NCBI GenBank assembly: GCA_947258735.1
Contig: CAMYJJ010000229.1
Coordinates: forward strand, 1-5,048
Length of the DNA: 5,048 nucleotides
From: Thermodesulfovibrionia bacterium
GTDB taxonomy: Bacteria > Nitrospirota > Thermodesulfovibrionia > UBA6902
Reading direction: 5' to 3'
Positions 1 to 5,048 of this stretch are shown one piece after another. How positions within the stretch are numbered: position 1 is the first letter of the stretch; every line of letters starts with the position of its first letter. Made by a program: the position numbers and the translations under genes. The notes below the pieces were generated by a model, which saw only the letters and a program-made list of their open reading frames with translations, was not told the origin of the DNA and did not search any database.

Positions 1-132
1 AAGTGCGATAGCAACAATGTAATGACCCATCTTTCTTGCTTCAGCAGCAAGGGCCAGGGGAAGTCCTCCCATCCCTGCAATGAGGCCCAGTTTTTTCGGT
101 TTGGCTGAGCGGCTGGATGCCCTTAACGGCAT
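1..132 (-). CDS. lpxI: LpxI, UDP-2,3-diacylglucosamine pyrophosphatase (5' part only, runs off left edge)
   Basis: Only the first 44 codons lie in the window. LpxI (DUF1009 family) hydrolyses UDP-2,3-diacylglucosamine to lipid X and UMP in the cytoplasm, the step done by LpxH in E. coli. Recognition rests on the N-terminal nucleotide-binding-like segment KKLGLIAGMGGLPLALAAEA (residues 13-32), followed by RKMGHYIVAIAL, which matches the family's opening strand, glycine-rich loop and helix. The ATG at 132-130 is the first start codon after an in-frame TGA and adds about a dozen basic or small residues before the usual KLGLIAG start. It lies inside the last codons of lpxA (10-nt overlap). The purine-rich stretch before it (AAAGAGGGAT) sits too close for an ideal ribosome site, so coupling to lpxA translation is likely. 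The catalytic C-terminal domain is outside the window, so intactness cannot be judged. Confidence 0.87.
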   Translation of the reverse strand, partial: MPLRASSRSAKPKKLGLIAGMGGLPLALAAEARKMGHYIVAIAL

Positions 133-902
133 ATCCCTCTTTTGTTTTTCTCTATAAATTCAATAAAATGCTTAATTTCCTCAGAATGCTCATTTTCCTT
201 CTTTAACTTCTTGATGGCTTCCCTTAAGGTGAGTTTGCTTCTGAAGAGCACCTTGTACGCGTGTTTTAAATCCTTGATTGTGGCTTCTTCAAAATCATGT
301 CTTTTAAGGCCCACGGTATTCAGGCCATAGAGCCTTGCCCTGTCTCCGGCTGCCGTGGTATAAGGAGGGATATCCTGGGGAATAGCGCTGAAACCGCCAA
401 TCATTGAATATGCACCTATCCTTGTAAATTGATGAACAGCCACATGTCCGCCGATGAAAACATAGTCTTCGACCTCAACATGACCGGCCAGGGTGGTTGT
501 GTTTGCCATTATTGTATGATTGCCTATATTGCAGTCATGGGCGATATGAACATATGCCATTAAAAAATTATTATTCCCGATTTTTGTGACCTTGTCGCCG
601 CTTATGGAAGCTCGGTGGATAGTGATATATTCCCTGATAATATTATTATTTCCGATTTTCACCTTGGTTTTTTCATTGTTGTAGCGTGTGTCCTGAGGCG
701 GGAGGCCTATTGATGTGAAAGGGAAAACAGTGCAGTTGCTGCCGATGTCCGTATCTTCCATAACTATGTGTGAATTAAGCCTGGTATTCCTGCCAATCTT
801 TACTCTTTTGCCGATGATACAGTATGGGCCGATCTCGACTCCCTCAGAAATCTTTGCCCCGGAATCAACTATTGCGGTACGATGAATCTTTGGTTTAGCC
901 AT
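123..902 (-). CDS. lpxA: LpxA, acyl-ACP--UDP-N-acetylglucosamine O-acyltransferase
   Basis: First step of lipid A synthesis: transfer of a 3-hydroxyacyl chain from ACP to the 3-OH of UDP-GlcNAc, in the cytoplasm, by a homotrimer. The protein is 259 aa (E. coli LpxA is 262). Residues about 4-185 are left-handed beta-helix hexapeptide repeats (AIVDSGAKISEGVEIG and so on). A helical C-terminal domain from about 190 carries the family signature GLNTVGLKRHDF. The catalytic His is H122 in HIAHDC, aligned to E. coli H125; H119, H141 and H157 (VHQF) match the conserved H122, H144 and H160. The acyl ruler position (E. coli G173) is G170. The open frame extends upstream to 995, but only the ATG at 902 gives the family N-terminus MAKPKIHRTAIV, and it has GAGGA 8 nt upstream. 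It overlaps the fabZ stop by 8 nt and the lpxI start by 10 nt. Confidence 0.97.
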   Translation of the reverse strand: MAKPKIHRTAIVDSGAKISEGVEIGPYCIIGKRVKIGRNTRLNSHIVMEDTDIGSNCTVFPFTSIGLPPQDTRYNNEKTKVKIGNNNIIREYITIHRASISGDKVTKIGNNNFLMAYVHIAHDCNIGNHTIMANTTTLAGHVEVEDYVFIGGHVAVHQFTRIGAYSMIGGFSAIPQDIPPYTTAAGDRARLYGLNTVGLKRHDFEEATIKDLKHAYKVLFRSKLTLREAIKKLKKENEHSEEIKHFIEFIEKNKRGICR

Positions 903-1335
903 TTTCCAGTTCCTCATCAGAAACCATTGCAGTAAATTCTGCCTGGGACACAAGCTTATCGTCAACATAGGCCTCTCCTGCAAACTTCCACACATTCTTT
1001 CTGTTCTGGACTATACTGACCTCAAACCGAAGCTGGTCTCCGGGAATGACCGGTTTTCTGAACTTTGCCTTTTCAATACTCATGAAATACGTTGATTTGC
1101 CATTTGCTCCGGAATGAAATGCCAGTATGCCTGATACCTGTGCCATTGCTTCTACTATCAGTACGCCGGGCATAATCGGATAATCAGGAAAGTGTCCCTG
1201 AAAAAAAGGTTCATTAGCTGTCACATTTTTTAAACCAACGGCCTTTACATTTGGTTCCAGATCAGTGATCCTGTCAACCAGGAGAAATGGGTATCGATGG
1301 GGCAGTATATTTCTTATTTCACGGTTATTCATCAT
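895..1335 (-). CDS. fabZ: FabZ, (3R)-hydroxyacyl-ACP dehydratase
   Basis: Dehydrates (3R)-3-hydroxyacyl-ACP to trans-2-enoyl-ACP in type II fatty acid elongation. It competes with LpxA and LpxD for the same 3-hydroxyacyl-ACP, which explains its place between them. The protein is 146 aa, a usual length for FabZ, and is a single hot-dog fold. The early motif ILPHRYPFLLVDRI (residues 10-23) is the FabZ hallmark. The active-site stretch FFQGHFPDYPIMPGVLIVEA holds catalytic H48 and E62 (E. coli H54 and E68), followed by MAQVSG. The start is one of two consecutive ATGs (1335 and 1332); the first is 8 nt from a near-perfect AAAGGAGGT and is preferred. The start lies within the lpxD C-terminal codons (11-nt overlap). 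Confidence 0.97.
   Translation of the reverse strand: MMNNREIRNILPHRYPFLLVDRITDLEPNVKAVGLKNVTANEPFFQGHFPDYPIMPGVLIVEAMAQVSGILAFHSGANGKSTYFMSIEKAKFRKPVIPGDQLRFEVSIVQNRKNVWKFAGEAYVDDKLVSQAEFTAMVSDEELENG
911..915 (-). promoter_or_regulatory. Shine-Dalgarno site of lpxA
   Basis: On the minus strand GAGGA lies 8 nt before the ATG at 902-900, inside the last codons of fabZ. It decides the start of lpxA: the upstream in-frame codons (to 995) translate to a sequence with no LpxA resemblance and overlap fabZ in another frame. Confidence 0.75.
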
Positions 1336-2401
1336 CGGGCTGTACCTCCTTTACTGGTTCTTTGAATTCAGATCTGGTTACGGTATCTATCCGGTTTTCC
1401 AGTTTCTGCAAACGTTTCATGTACTCAGGTAATCTGGCAAACACACTCTGCGCCCTCAGCCATGTCCTGTGAGGAATGGCAGGCATTCCTGAGTAAACCT
1501 GGCCTTCCGGAATGTCGCGAGTGATGCCGGACTGGCCTGCTGCTACTGCACCTGTGCCTATCTTTACATGGTCTTTCACACCCACCTGTCCGGCAAGAAC
1601 CACACCGTCTCCGATTTCCACACTTCCGCTTATCCCGACCTGAGATACTATTATACATTTTTTCCCAATAGAGACATTGTGCGCAATCTGCACAAGGTTA
1701 TCTATTTTCGTACCCTGCCCGATAACGGTATGTCCGGTTGTGGCCCGGTCAATGGACACATTAGAGCCTATTTCCACACTGTCCTCAATAATTACTCCAC
1801 CAACCTGTGGAATTTTGTAGTGCTCTCCCTTTTCAAGCGTATACCCAAAACCGTCACCACCTATGACTGTTCCTGAATGAATGATCACCGCATTACCTAT
1901 GGCTACATTTTCCCGTATGGTGACATTGGGATGAATAACTGAATCATTTCCAATAGATACACCATTTCCAATATATACCCCGGGATATATGGTGACCCTG
2001 TCTCCCAGACTGACATTGTCTCCTATGAACACAAAGGGAAACACAGAGACATCAATGCCCTTTTTAAAATTGCTGCCTGATACAGATTTGTCACTTATGC
2101 CGGTTGGCTCCCGGCGTTGCTCATAGAGTACTTCAAGTGCCTTTGCAAATGAATATTGGGGGTTGTCTACAAGCAGTATATTCATAGAGTCCCGCACATT
2201 TTGAACGGATTCAACAAGGCTTTCATGAGTTATGATTGCGGAAGCACGGGAACCTGCAATGTCAGTAATTCCCCTATTGTCAGAAAGGAAAGTGATGTCA
2301 CACTCTCCGGCATCCTTAATTCCGGCAGCGCCTTTAATATCAGCATCCTTGTTACCAAGGATTTTGCCACCTGTGCGCTCAGCCAATTCTCGAAGTTTCA
2401 T
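1325..2401 (-). CDS. lpxD: LpxD, UDP-3-O-(3-hydroxyacyl)glucosamine N-acyltransferase
   Basis: Third step of lipid A synthesis: N-acylation of UDP-3-O-acylglucosamine from 3-hydroxyacyl-ACP, by a cytoplasmic homotrimer. The protein is 358 aa, slightly longer than E. coli LpxD (341). Residues 1 to about 100 form the N-terminal uridine-binding domain (LAERTGGKILG, ITFLSDNR). Residues about 118-300 are hexapeptide repeats of a left-handed beta-helix. The region from about 310 is a C-terminal helix (RTWLRAQSVFARLPEYMKRL). Family signatures are GGDGFGY at 181-187 and IDNLVQIAHNV at 233-243, with catalytic H241 (E. coli H239). The acidic tail KEPVKEVQPDDE accounts for most of the extra length. An AAGG ribosome site lies 9 nt before the ATG at 2401. 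A 209-bp gap separates it from skp, while its 3' end overlaps fabZ by 11 nt. Confidence 0.97.
   Translation of the reverse strand: MKLRELAERTGGKILGNKDADIKGAAGIKDAGECDITFLSDNRGITDIAGSRASAIITHESLVESVQNVRDSMNILLVDNPQYSFAKALEVLYEQRREPTGISDKSVSGSNFKKGIDVSVFPFVFIGDNVSLGDRVTIYPGVYIGNGVSIGNDSVIHPNVTIRENVAIGNAVIIHSGTVIGGDGFGYTLEKGEHYKIPQVGGVIIEDSVEIGSNVSIDRATTGHTVIGQGTKIDNLVQIAHNVSIGKKCIIVSQVGISGSVEIGDGVVLAGQVGVKDHVKIGTGAVAAGQSGITRDIPEGQVYSGMPAIPHRTWLRAQSVFARLPEYMKRLQKLENRIDTVTRSEFKEPVKEVQPDDE
1344..1352 (-). promoter_or_regulatory. Strong Shine-Dalgarno site of fabZ
   Basis: The minus strand reads AAAGGAGGT, nearly a full match to the 16S rRNA tail, ending 8 nt before the ATG at 1335. It is embedded in the lpxD coding sequence (codons for KEV near the C-terminus) and is the strongest ribosome site in the window. 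This suggests FabZ is translated well in its own right as well as through coupling to lpxD. Confidence 0.85.
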
Positions 2402-2410
2402 TTCTTAAGA

Positions 2411-2414
2411 CCTT
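2411..2414 (-). promoter_or_regulatory. Probable Shine-Dalgarno site of lpxD
   Basis: AAGG on the minus strand, 9 nt before the lpxD ATG. It is weak compared with the fabZ and skp sites. No alternative in-frame start with a better site was seen, and the translated N-terminus (MKLRELAERTGGKI) is right for LpxD. Confidence 0.5.
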
Positions 2415-2453
2415 AAATTAATAGGCAGTCCGGAAGACAGAAAATGCAAATTA

Positions 2454-2535
2454 TGTCATTCCGAACTCGTTTCGGAATCTCGTTTTTACAGAATGTTACA
2501 ACAAAGAGAGATCCTGAAACAAGTTCAGGATGACA
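2454..2535. repeat. Paired-hairpin intergenic repeat (REP/MITE-like), element 1
   Basis: This is an 82-bp unit with two 29-bp arms in inverted orientation (2454-2482 and 2507-2535), 23 of 29 positions matching, separated by 24 bp. It begins TGTCATTCC and ends GGATGACA. Each arm is itself a perfect 8-bp stem with a 5-nt loop: stems 2458-2465 with 2471-2478, and 2511-2518 with 2524-2531. Two of the base differences between arms occur as compensated pairs (T-A versus C-G, and C-G versus T-A), so both stems stay perfect. There is no coding capacity and no T-run. It resembles the dispersed GTCATTCC/GTCATCCTGAA hairpin repeats found between genes in many bacterial genomes; whether it is dispersed in this genome cannot be seen from one window. 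Confidence 0.75.
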
Positions 2536-2610
2536 GTTACCGGATATCCTGTTATAGCCTGACCCCAATTGGTGCAAAGGAATGACTCATTAACTTCTCT
2601 GGAACAGCAG

Positions 2611-3120
2611 TTATTTTGATGCCTGATTAAAACGCTCCAGGACTTTATCTGTTATATCTGCATTGTCGACAAAATAGACCAGACCGGATGAGAATTTCTC
2701 AAAAATGGCTGTATACCCGTCTTCCTGGCCTATTATACTGACAGTCTTACGTATATCATTGATTATTGTCTGCATGAACTCATCCTGTTTCTTTTTTACC
2801 TCGTCCTGGGAGTCCTGTACCATTCTCTGATAGTCCTTCATCATTTTTTCACGTTCATTCTGTTTTTCCTTCAGGGCCTGCGGGTTGAGAATGGATGACT
2901 GCTTTGCAATCTCCATGTCAAGCTCTTTTATTTTATTTTCTTTCTCAGCAATTGCAGACTGTTTAGCCTGTACGATTCCCTCCAGTATCCCGACAGCCTT
3001 TATTCCCCGTTCAGACTGGTTTAATGCCCTGTTCATGTCTATATACCCGATCTTGATATCTGCTGCATGGGCGCTGGCAACAAACCCCAGGATAAAGACT
3101 AATAAGATTATTTTCTTCAT
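2611..3120 (-). CDS. skp: Skp/OmpH family periplasmic chaperone
   Basis: Periplasmic holdase that binds unfolded outer-membrane proteins leaving the Sec machinery and keeps them soluble until BamA inserts them. The precursor is 169 aa, close to the usual OmpH length (E. coli Skp is 161). Residues 1-19 are a signal peptide: MKK, a hydrophobic core IILLVFILGFV, and an AHA cleavage site before ADIKIG. The mature N-terminus IKIGYIDMNRALNQSERG is the conserved family strand. Residues about 45-125 are charged, heptad-like coiled coil forming the tentacles, and GYTAIFEKFSSGLVYFVDNADIT at 135-157 closes the beta body. The open frame extends to 3183, but the extra 21 residues would precede the signal peptide. 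The ATG at 3120 has AGGAGG 4 nt upstream. It lies between bamA and lpxD, the standard place for this gene. Confidence 0.95.
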   Translation of the reverse strand: MKKIILLVFILGFVASAHAADIKIGYIDMNRALNQSERGIKAVGILEGIVQAKQSAIAEKENKIKELDMEIAKQSSILNPQALKEKQNEREKMMKDYQRMVQDSQDEVKKKQDEFMQTIINDIRKTVSIIGQEDGYTAIFEKFSSGLVYFVDNADITDKVLERFNQASK

Positions 3121-3124
3121 AATT

Positions 3125-3130
3125 CCTCCT
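3125..3130 (-). promoter_or_regulatory. Shine-Dalgarno site of skp
   Basis: AGGAGG on the minus strand, 4 nt before the ATG at 3120. The spacing is a little short, but the match is perfect. It fixes the start so that the protein begins with the signal peptide and excludes the longer reading from 3183. Confidence 0.8.
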
Positions 3131-3211
3131 GTATAATTTTTATAGTTAACCAGGATACATAATACATGATTTTCACATATCATACATCTCGGCTCTCATT
3201 TATTTCTTACC

Positions 3212-3303
3212 TACATTGAGTGATTTATCAATATGAACCACTTAAGAGGCAACGTACTATTAAATATACGGTACATTGATCGATCTTTAATCATATGCTT
3301 AAG
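3212..3303 (-). promoter_or_regulatory. Imperfect direct repeat upstream of skp, possible regulator site
   Basis: Two similar stretches lie in the same orientation at 3212-3246 and 3272-3303, about 57-60 bp apart. On the + strand each starts with TACATTGA, shares GAT two bases further on, then ATATG, and ends in CTTAAG, with small gaps between these blocks. On the coding strand of skp they read CTTAAG to TCAATGTA. They lie 92-183 bp upstream of the skp start. They could be tandem binding sites of a regulator or a chance similarity in A+T-rich DNA; there is no evidence for a specific regulator. Confidence 0.25.
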
Positions 3304-3306
3304 TTT

Positions 3307-3378
3307 GTCATTCCCGCAGTCTTTTAGCGGGAACCCAGCCCCTTATGTTTTCTGGATTCCCGTTTTCACGGGAATGAC
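3307..3378. repeat. Paired-hairpin intergenic repeat (REP/MITE-like), element 2
   Basis: This is a 72-bp unit starting GTCATTCCCG and ending CGGGAATGAC, made of inverted arms at 3307-3338 and 3352-3378 with a 13-bp centre. Each arm folds separately: TTCCCGC (3311-3317) with GCGGGAA (3327-3333) around a 9-nt loop, and ATTCCCGT (3356-3363) with ACGGGAAT (3368-3375) around a TTTC loop. The arms also share an inner CCCAG/CTGGA boundary, so the unit could fold as one long cruciform. It lies 30 bp after the bamA stop. No T-run follows on either strand, so it is not a standard terminator. The shared GTCATTCC end links it to the element at 2454-2535, but the stem bodies differ. Confidence 0.75.
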
Positions 3379-3408
3379 GACACAAAAATATAAACGCTCA
3401 TTTAGATC

Positions 3409-5048
3409 TTAGAAAAGGCCTCCGATCGAGAATTCTACCCTGCTTGATTTCTCACCATCTTTGGGATCAAGATTAAAACCCCATTCCAGTCTTATTGGTC
3501 CCATGGGAGACATCCATCTGGCCCCGAATCCTGTCGTACTTCTTATATCACTTGCTGAGATGTCAGACTTTGTATCAAAGGCCCCTCCATAATCAAAAAA
3601 TACGACGCCCTTGAGTCCTGCCTCCTGAGATATGGGAAAAATCAGCTCAGCATTCAGAATGGCTTCAAGGTCTCCGCCTATTTTTTCATCGTTGTCATTT
3701 CTTGGGCCTCCCTCGCCAAAGCCAAGTCCTCTGATAGTGTTAATTCCTCCTACATAAAACCGTTCATATAAGGGGAGCGTCTTATTATTGAAACCGGCTG
3801 CATAACCAATTCTTCCGCGCAGACTGAACGTTGTCTTCCAGAATGCCGGAAAATAAGAGGCAGAGTCGATCACTGATCTGTAAAAAAAATTGTCGCCTCC
3901 CAGGCCGGCAATGGTTGAATAAAAGGCAGTGCGACTGCCCGTTGTCGGGTCCAGGTAATTGTTGCGGGTGTCTCTCCATATTGAAGGACTTATACTGCTT
4001 GTCAGTCTCCTGCCTTCCTGCTCCCTGATAATTATGGAAGCATCTTCTGATAAATCCGTAATATCGGCCTCTTCAATGTTGTATGAGATCTTTCCTCCTA
4101 CATATTCCGAGAACTCCTTTCCAAACCCGATATATCCACCCGTGGACTTTTTGTCATAATCAGGATATTCTGTCTGATCATTGTATATCCCTATTGAAGC
4201 TGAAATGGGCCTGTCCATAAACCAGGGATCTTTTAATGATAGGTTAAAGTTTGTTCTGCGTGAACTGTGGTCTGCCTTCAGTCTCAGTTGGTAACCCTTT
4301 CCAAACAGGTTTGACTGGGATATTTCGCCCATTAACATGAATTTATCTATTGAACTGTATCCTCCTCCAAAACTGAGCATCCCTGTCATCTTTTCCTTTA
4401 TCCTGACCTCAAGATCGATGAGGTGGTCTGTGTACCGCGGGACAGGATCAATGTCCACAGATTCAAAATAATTAAGATTATTGATTCTCTGGTAACTCCT
4501 CTTTAACAGATTTTTATTAAAGATATCCCCTTCATCAAGCCGCATTTCTCTTCTGACAACCTTATCACGGGTCTTTGTGTTTCCAGAAACATCAATTCGT
4601 CCTATCCTGAATATGCCGCCTTCTGATACTGACAGGTCGATGTGTACTGATTTCTCCTCCAAATTGACATCCATGAGTGGATTAACATCAGCACGGGCAT
4701 ATCCCTGTTCCATATATGTATCGATTATTCTGTCAATATCAGATCTAAGGGCGCTTCTGTTAAAGATATCCCCGGCCGAAACAGAGATATGCTCAAAAAG
4801 TTCTTCTGTTGAAAAAACCGTATTACCCTGGATCTTAATGTCTCCAACTCTGTACTGGTCGCCTTCAGAAAGGGATATTTTTAGAAAAAGCTTCTTTTTA
4901 TCAGGACTCAAGCTGATTTCCGGCTCAGAAATGGCAACATAAATAAATCCCCTGCTGTGGTATAAATTCCTTATTCGTTCAAGGTCTTCAGCTATCTGGT
5001 CTTTTTTGTAAATGCCCGATCCGGAGAGGAAAGAAAAGAGCCACCTCT
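3409..5048 (-). CDS. bamA: BamA (Omp85), outer-membrane beta-barrel assembly factor (5' part missing at right edge)
   Basis: Central subunit of the BAM complex, which folds and inserts beta-barrel proteins into the outer membrane. The frame is open to the right edge, giving 545 residues; the signal peptide, POTRA 1-2 and the start of POTRA 3 are outside. Numbering from the edge: 1-65 is the end of POTRA 3 (RWLFSFLSGSGIYKKDQIAEDLERI, matching the E. coli [21 protein letters not shown] region). POTRA 4 spans about 66-146 and POTRA 5 about 147-222 (GRIDVSGNTKTRDKVVRREM). The barrel is about 223-545. Barrel landmarks are NLFGKGYQL, DTRNNYLDPTTGSRTAF, the loop-6 motif GGINTIRGLGFGEG, and a C-terminal strand ending RVEFSIGGLF with the terminal Phe typical of barrel proteins. 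The loop-6 (V/I)RGF motif reads IRGL here. The TTG at 4911 is an internal codon and not the start. Confidence 0.97.
   Translation of the reverse strand, partial: RWLFSFLSGSGIYKKDQIAEDLERIRNLYHSRGFIYVAISEPEISLSPDKKKLFLKISLSEGDQYRVGDIKIQGNTVFSTEELFEHISVSAGDIFNRSALRSDIDRIIDTYMEQGYARADVNPLMDVNLEEKSVHIDLSVSEGGIFRIGRIDVSGNTKTRDKVVRREMRLDEGDIFNKNLLKRSYQRINNLNYFESVDIDPVPRYTDHLIDLEVRIKEKMTGMLSFGGGYSSIDKFMLMGEISQSNLFGKGYQLRLKADHSSRRTNFNLSLKDPWFMDRPISASIGIYNDQTEYPDYDKKSTGGYIGFGKEFSEYVGGKISYNIEEADITDLSEDASIIIREQEGRRLTSSISPSIWRDTRNNYLDPTTGSRTAFYSTIAGLGGDNFFYRSVIDSASYFPAFWKTTFSLRGRIGYAAGFNNKTLPLYERFYVGGINTIRGLGFGEGGPRNDNDEKIGGDLEAILNAELIFPISQEAGLKGVVFFDYGGAFDTKSDISASDIRSTTGFGARWMSPMGPIRLEWGFNLDPKDGEKSSRVEFSIGGLF

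Larger units (their letters stand above)
2402..2610. other. 209-bp gap between skp and lpxD
   Basis: No gene is supported here. The gap contains the paired-hairpin repeat at 2454-2535, two short perfect palindromes (GGATATCC at 2542-2549 and CCAATTGG at 2565-2572), and the lpxD ribosome site. No GC stem followed by a T-run is present on either strand, so no intrinsic terminator is called after skp. No convincing -35/-10 pair was found for lpxD. Read-through from skp into lpxD is the simplest reading. Confidence 0.7.
3121..3408. other. 288-bp gap between bamA and skp
   Basis: No gene is supported. From the bamA side it holds the paired-hairpin repeat at 3307-3378, then an A+T-rich stretch (about 3131-3306) with an imperfect direct repeat, and the skp ribosome site. 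The A+T richness and size fit a separate promoter for skp and the lpx genes. The best boxes seen on the minus strand (TTAAAG at 3290-3285, 16-nt spacer, TATATT at 3268-3263) match the sigma-70 consensus too poorly to call. No intrinsic terminator with a T-run follows bamA. Confidence 0.6.

Noticed and set aside
903..995. N-terminal extension of lpxA (31 extra residues from an upstream ATG)
   Set aside because: The extra residues overlap fabZ in another frame, do not resemble LpxA, and the ATG at 902 has a proper ribosome site and gives the family N-terminus.
2454..2535. CRISPR-like array
   Set aside because: There are only two arms, in inverted and not direct orientation, with internal palindromes and no regular spacers.
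2552..2580. Transposon remnant suggested by the GCCTGACCCCAATTGG stretch
   Set aside because: The motif is too short, and neither a partner end nor transposase coding sequence is visible nearby.
3121..3183. Longer skp reading from 3183
   Set aside because: It would place 21 residues before a clear signal peptide; the ATG at 3120 is preceded by AGGAGG.
3263..3290. Sigma-70 promoter for skp (TTAAAG, 16 nt, TATATT on the minus strand)
   Set aside because: The -35 matches only half the consensus and there is no extended -10. A+T-rich DNA yields such pairs by chance, so it is not called as a feature.
3307..3378. Intrinsic terminator after bamA
   Set aside because: The stems are strong enough, but no T-run follows on either strand, and the double-hairpin form with matching ends fits a repeat element better.
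4909..4911. TTG at 4911 as the start of bamA
   Set aside because: The frame continues open to the window edge and encodes recognisable POTRA 3 sequence, so TTG is an internal Leu codon.
4577..4942. Plus-strand open frame of 121 codons opposite bamA
   Set aside because: It is a shadow of the bamA coding frame, with no ribosome site and no recognisable protein. The same applies to the plus-strand frames at 142-330, 1287-1472, 1568-1876, 2156-2416, 2885-3136, 3831-4028 and 3959-4159, and to the minus-strand frames at 1425-1658 and 3785-3979.

Overview
The window is part of an outer-membrane and lipid A assembly gene cluster, read entirely on the minus strand. In transcription order (right to left) it holds: bamA (3' two thirds, running off the right edge), skp/ompH, lpxD, fabZ, lpxA and the first 44 codons of lpxI (running off the left edge). 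The presence of lpx genes and bamA shows a diderm, LPS-making bacterium. The bamA-skp-lpxD-fabZ-lpxA order is the classic proteobacterial one. The switch to lpxI directly after lpxA, instead of lpxB as in E. coli, the moderate G+C (judged by eye) and the GTCATTCC-type hairpin repeats suggest a Desulfobacterota- or Nitrospirota-like lineage. That placement is an inference and cannot be settled from 5 kb.

Layout: 5048-3409 encodes the end of POTRA 3, POTRA 4, POTRA 5 and the complete beta-barrel of BamA. 3408-3121 is a 288-bp gap with a paired-hairpin repeat next to the bamA stop and an A+T-rich stretch with an imperfect direct repeat ahead of skp. 3120-2611 is skp, a secreted periplasmic chaperone. 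2610-2402 is a 209-bp gap with a second paired-hairpin repeat of a related type. From 2401 leftward the lpxD, fabZ, lpxA and lpxI genes are packed with 11-, 8- and 10-nt overlaps, which suggests translational coupling.

The genes form one functional unit. FabZ dehydrates 3-hydroxyacyl-ACP for fatty acid elongation, while LpxA and LpxD take the same 3-hydroxyacyl-ACP pool to acylate UDP-GlcNAc and UDP-3-O-acyl-glucosamine. LpxI cleaves the resulting UDP-2,3-diacylglucosamine to lipid X. BamA inserts beta-barrel proteins into the outer membrane and Skp escorts them across the periplasm. All catalytic residues that fall inside the window are intact and no gene appears broken.

No undescribed multi-gene system is visible. 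The points worth a second look are the two intergenic paired-hairpin elements (one with compensatory base changes between its arms), the direct repeat upstream of skp, the small residues at the acyl-chain ruler positions of both LpxA and LpxD, and a Phe-to-Leu change in the BamA loop-6 motif.
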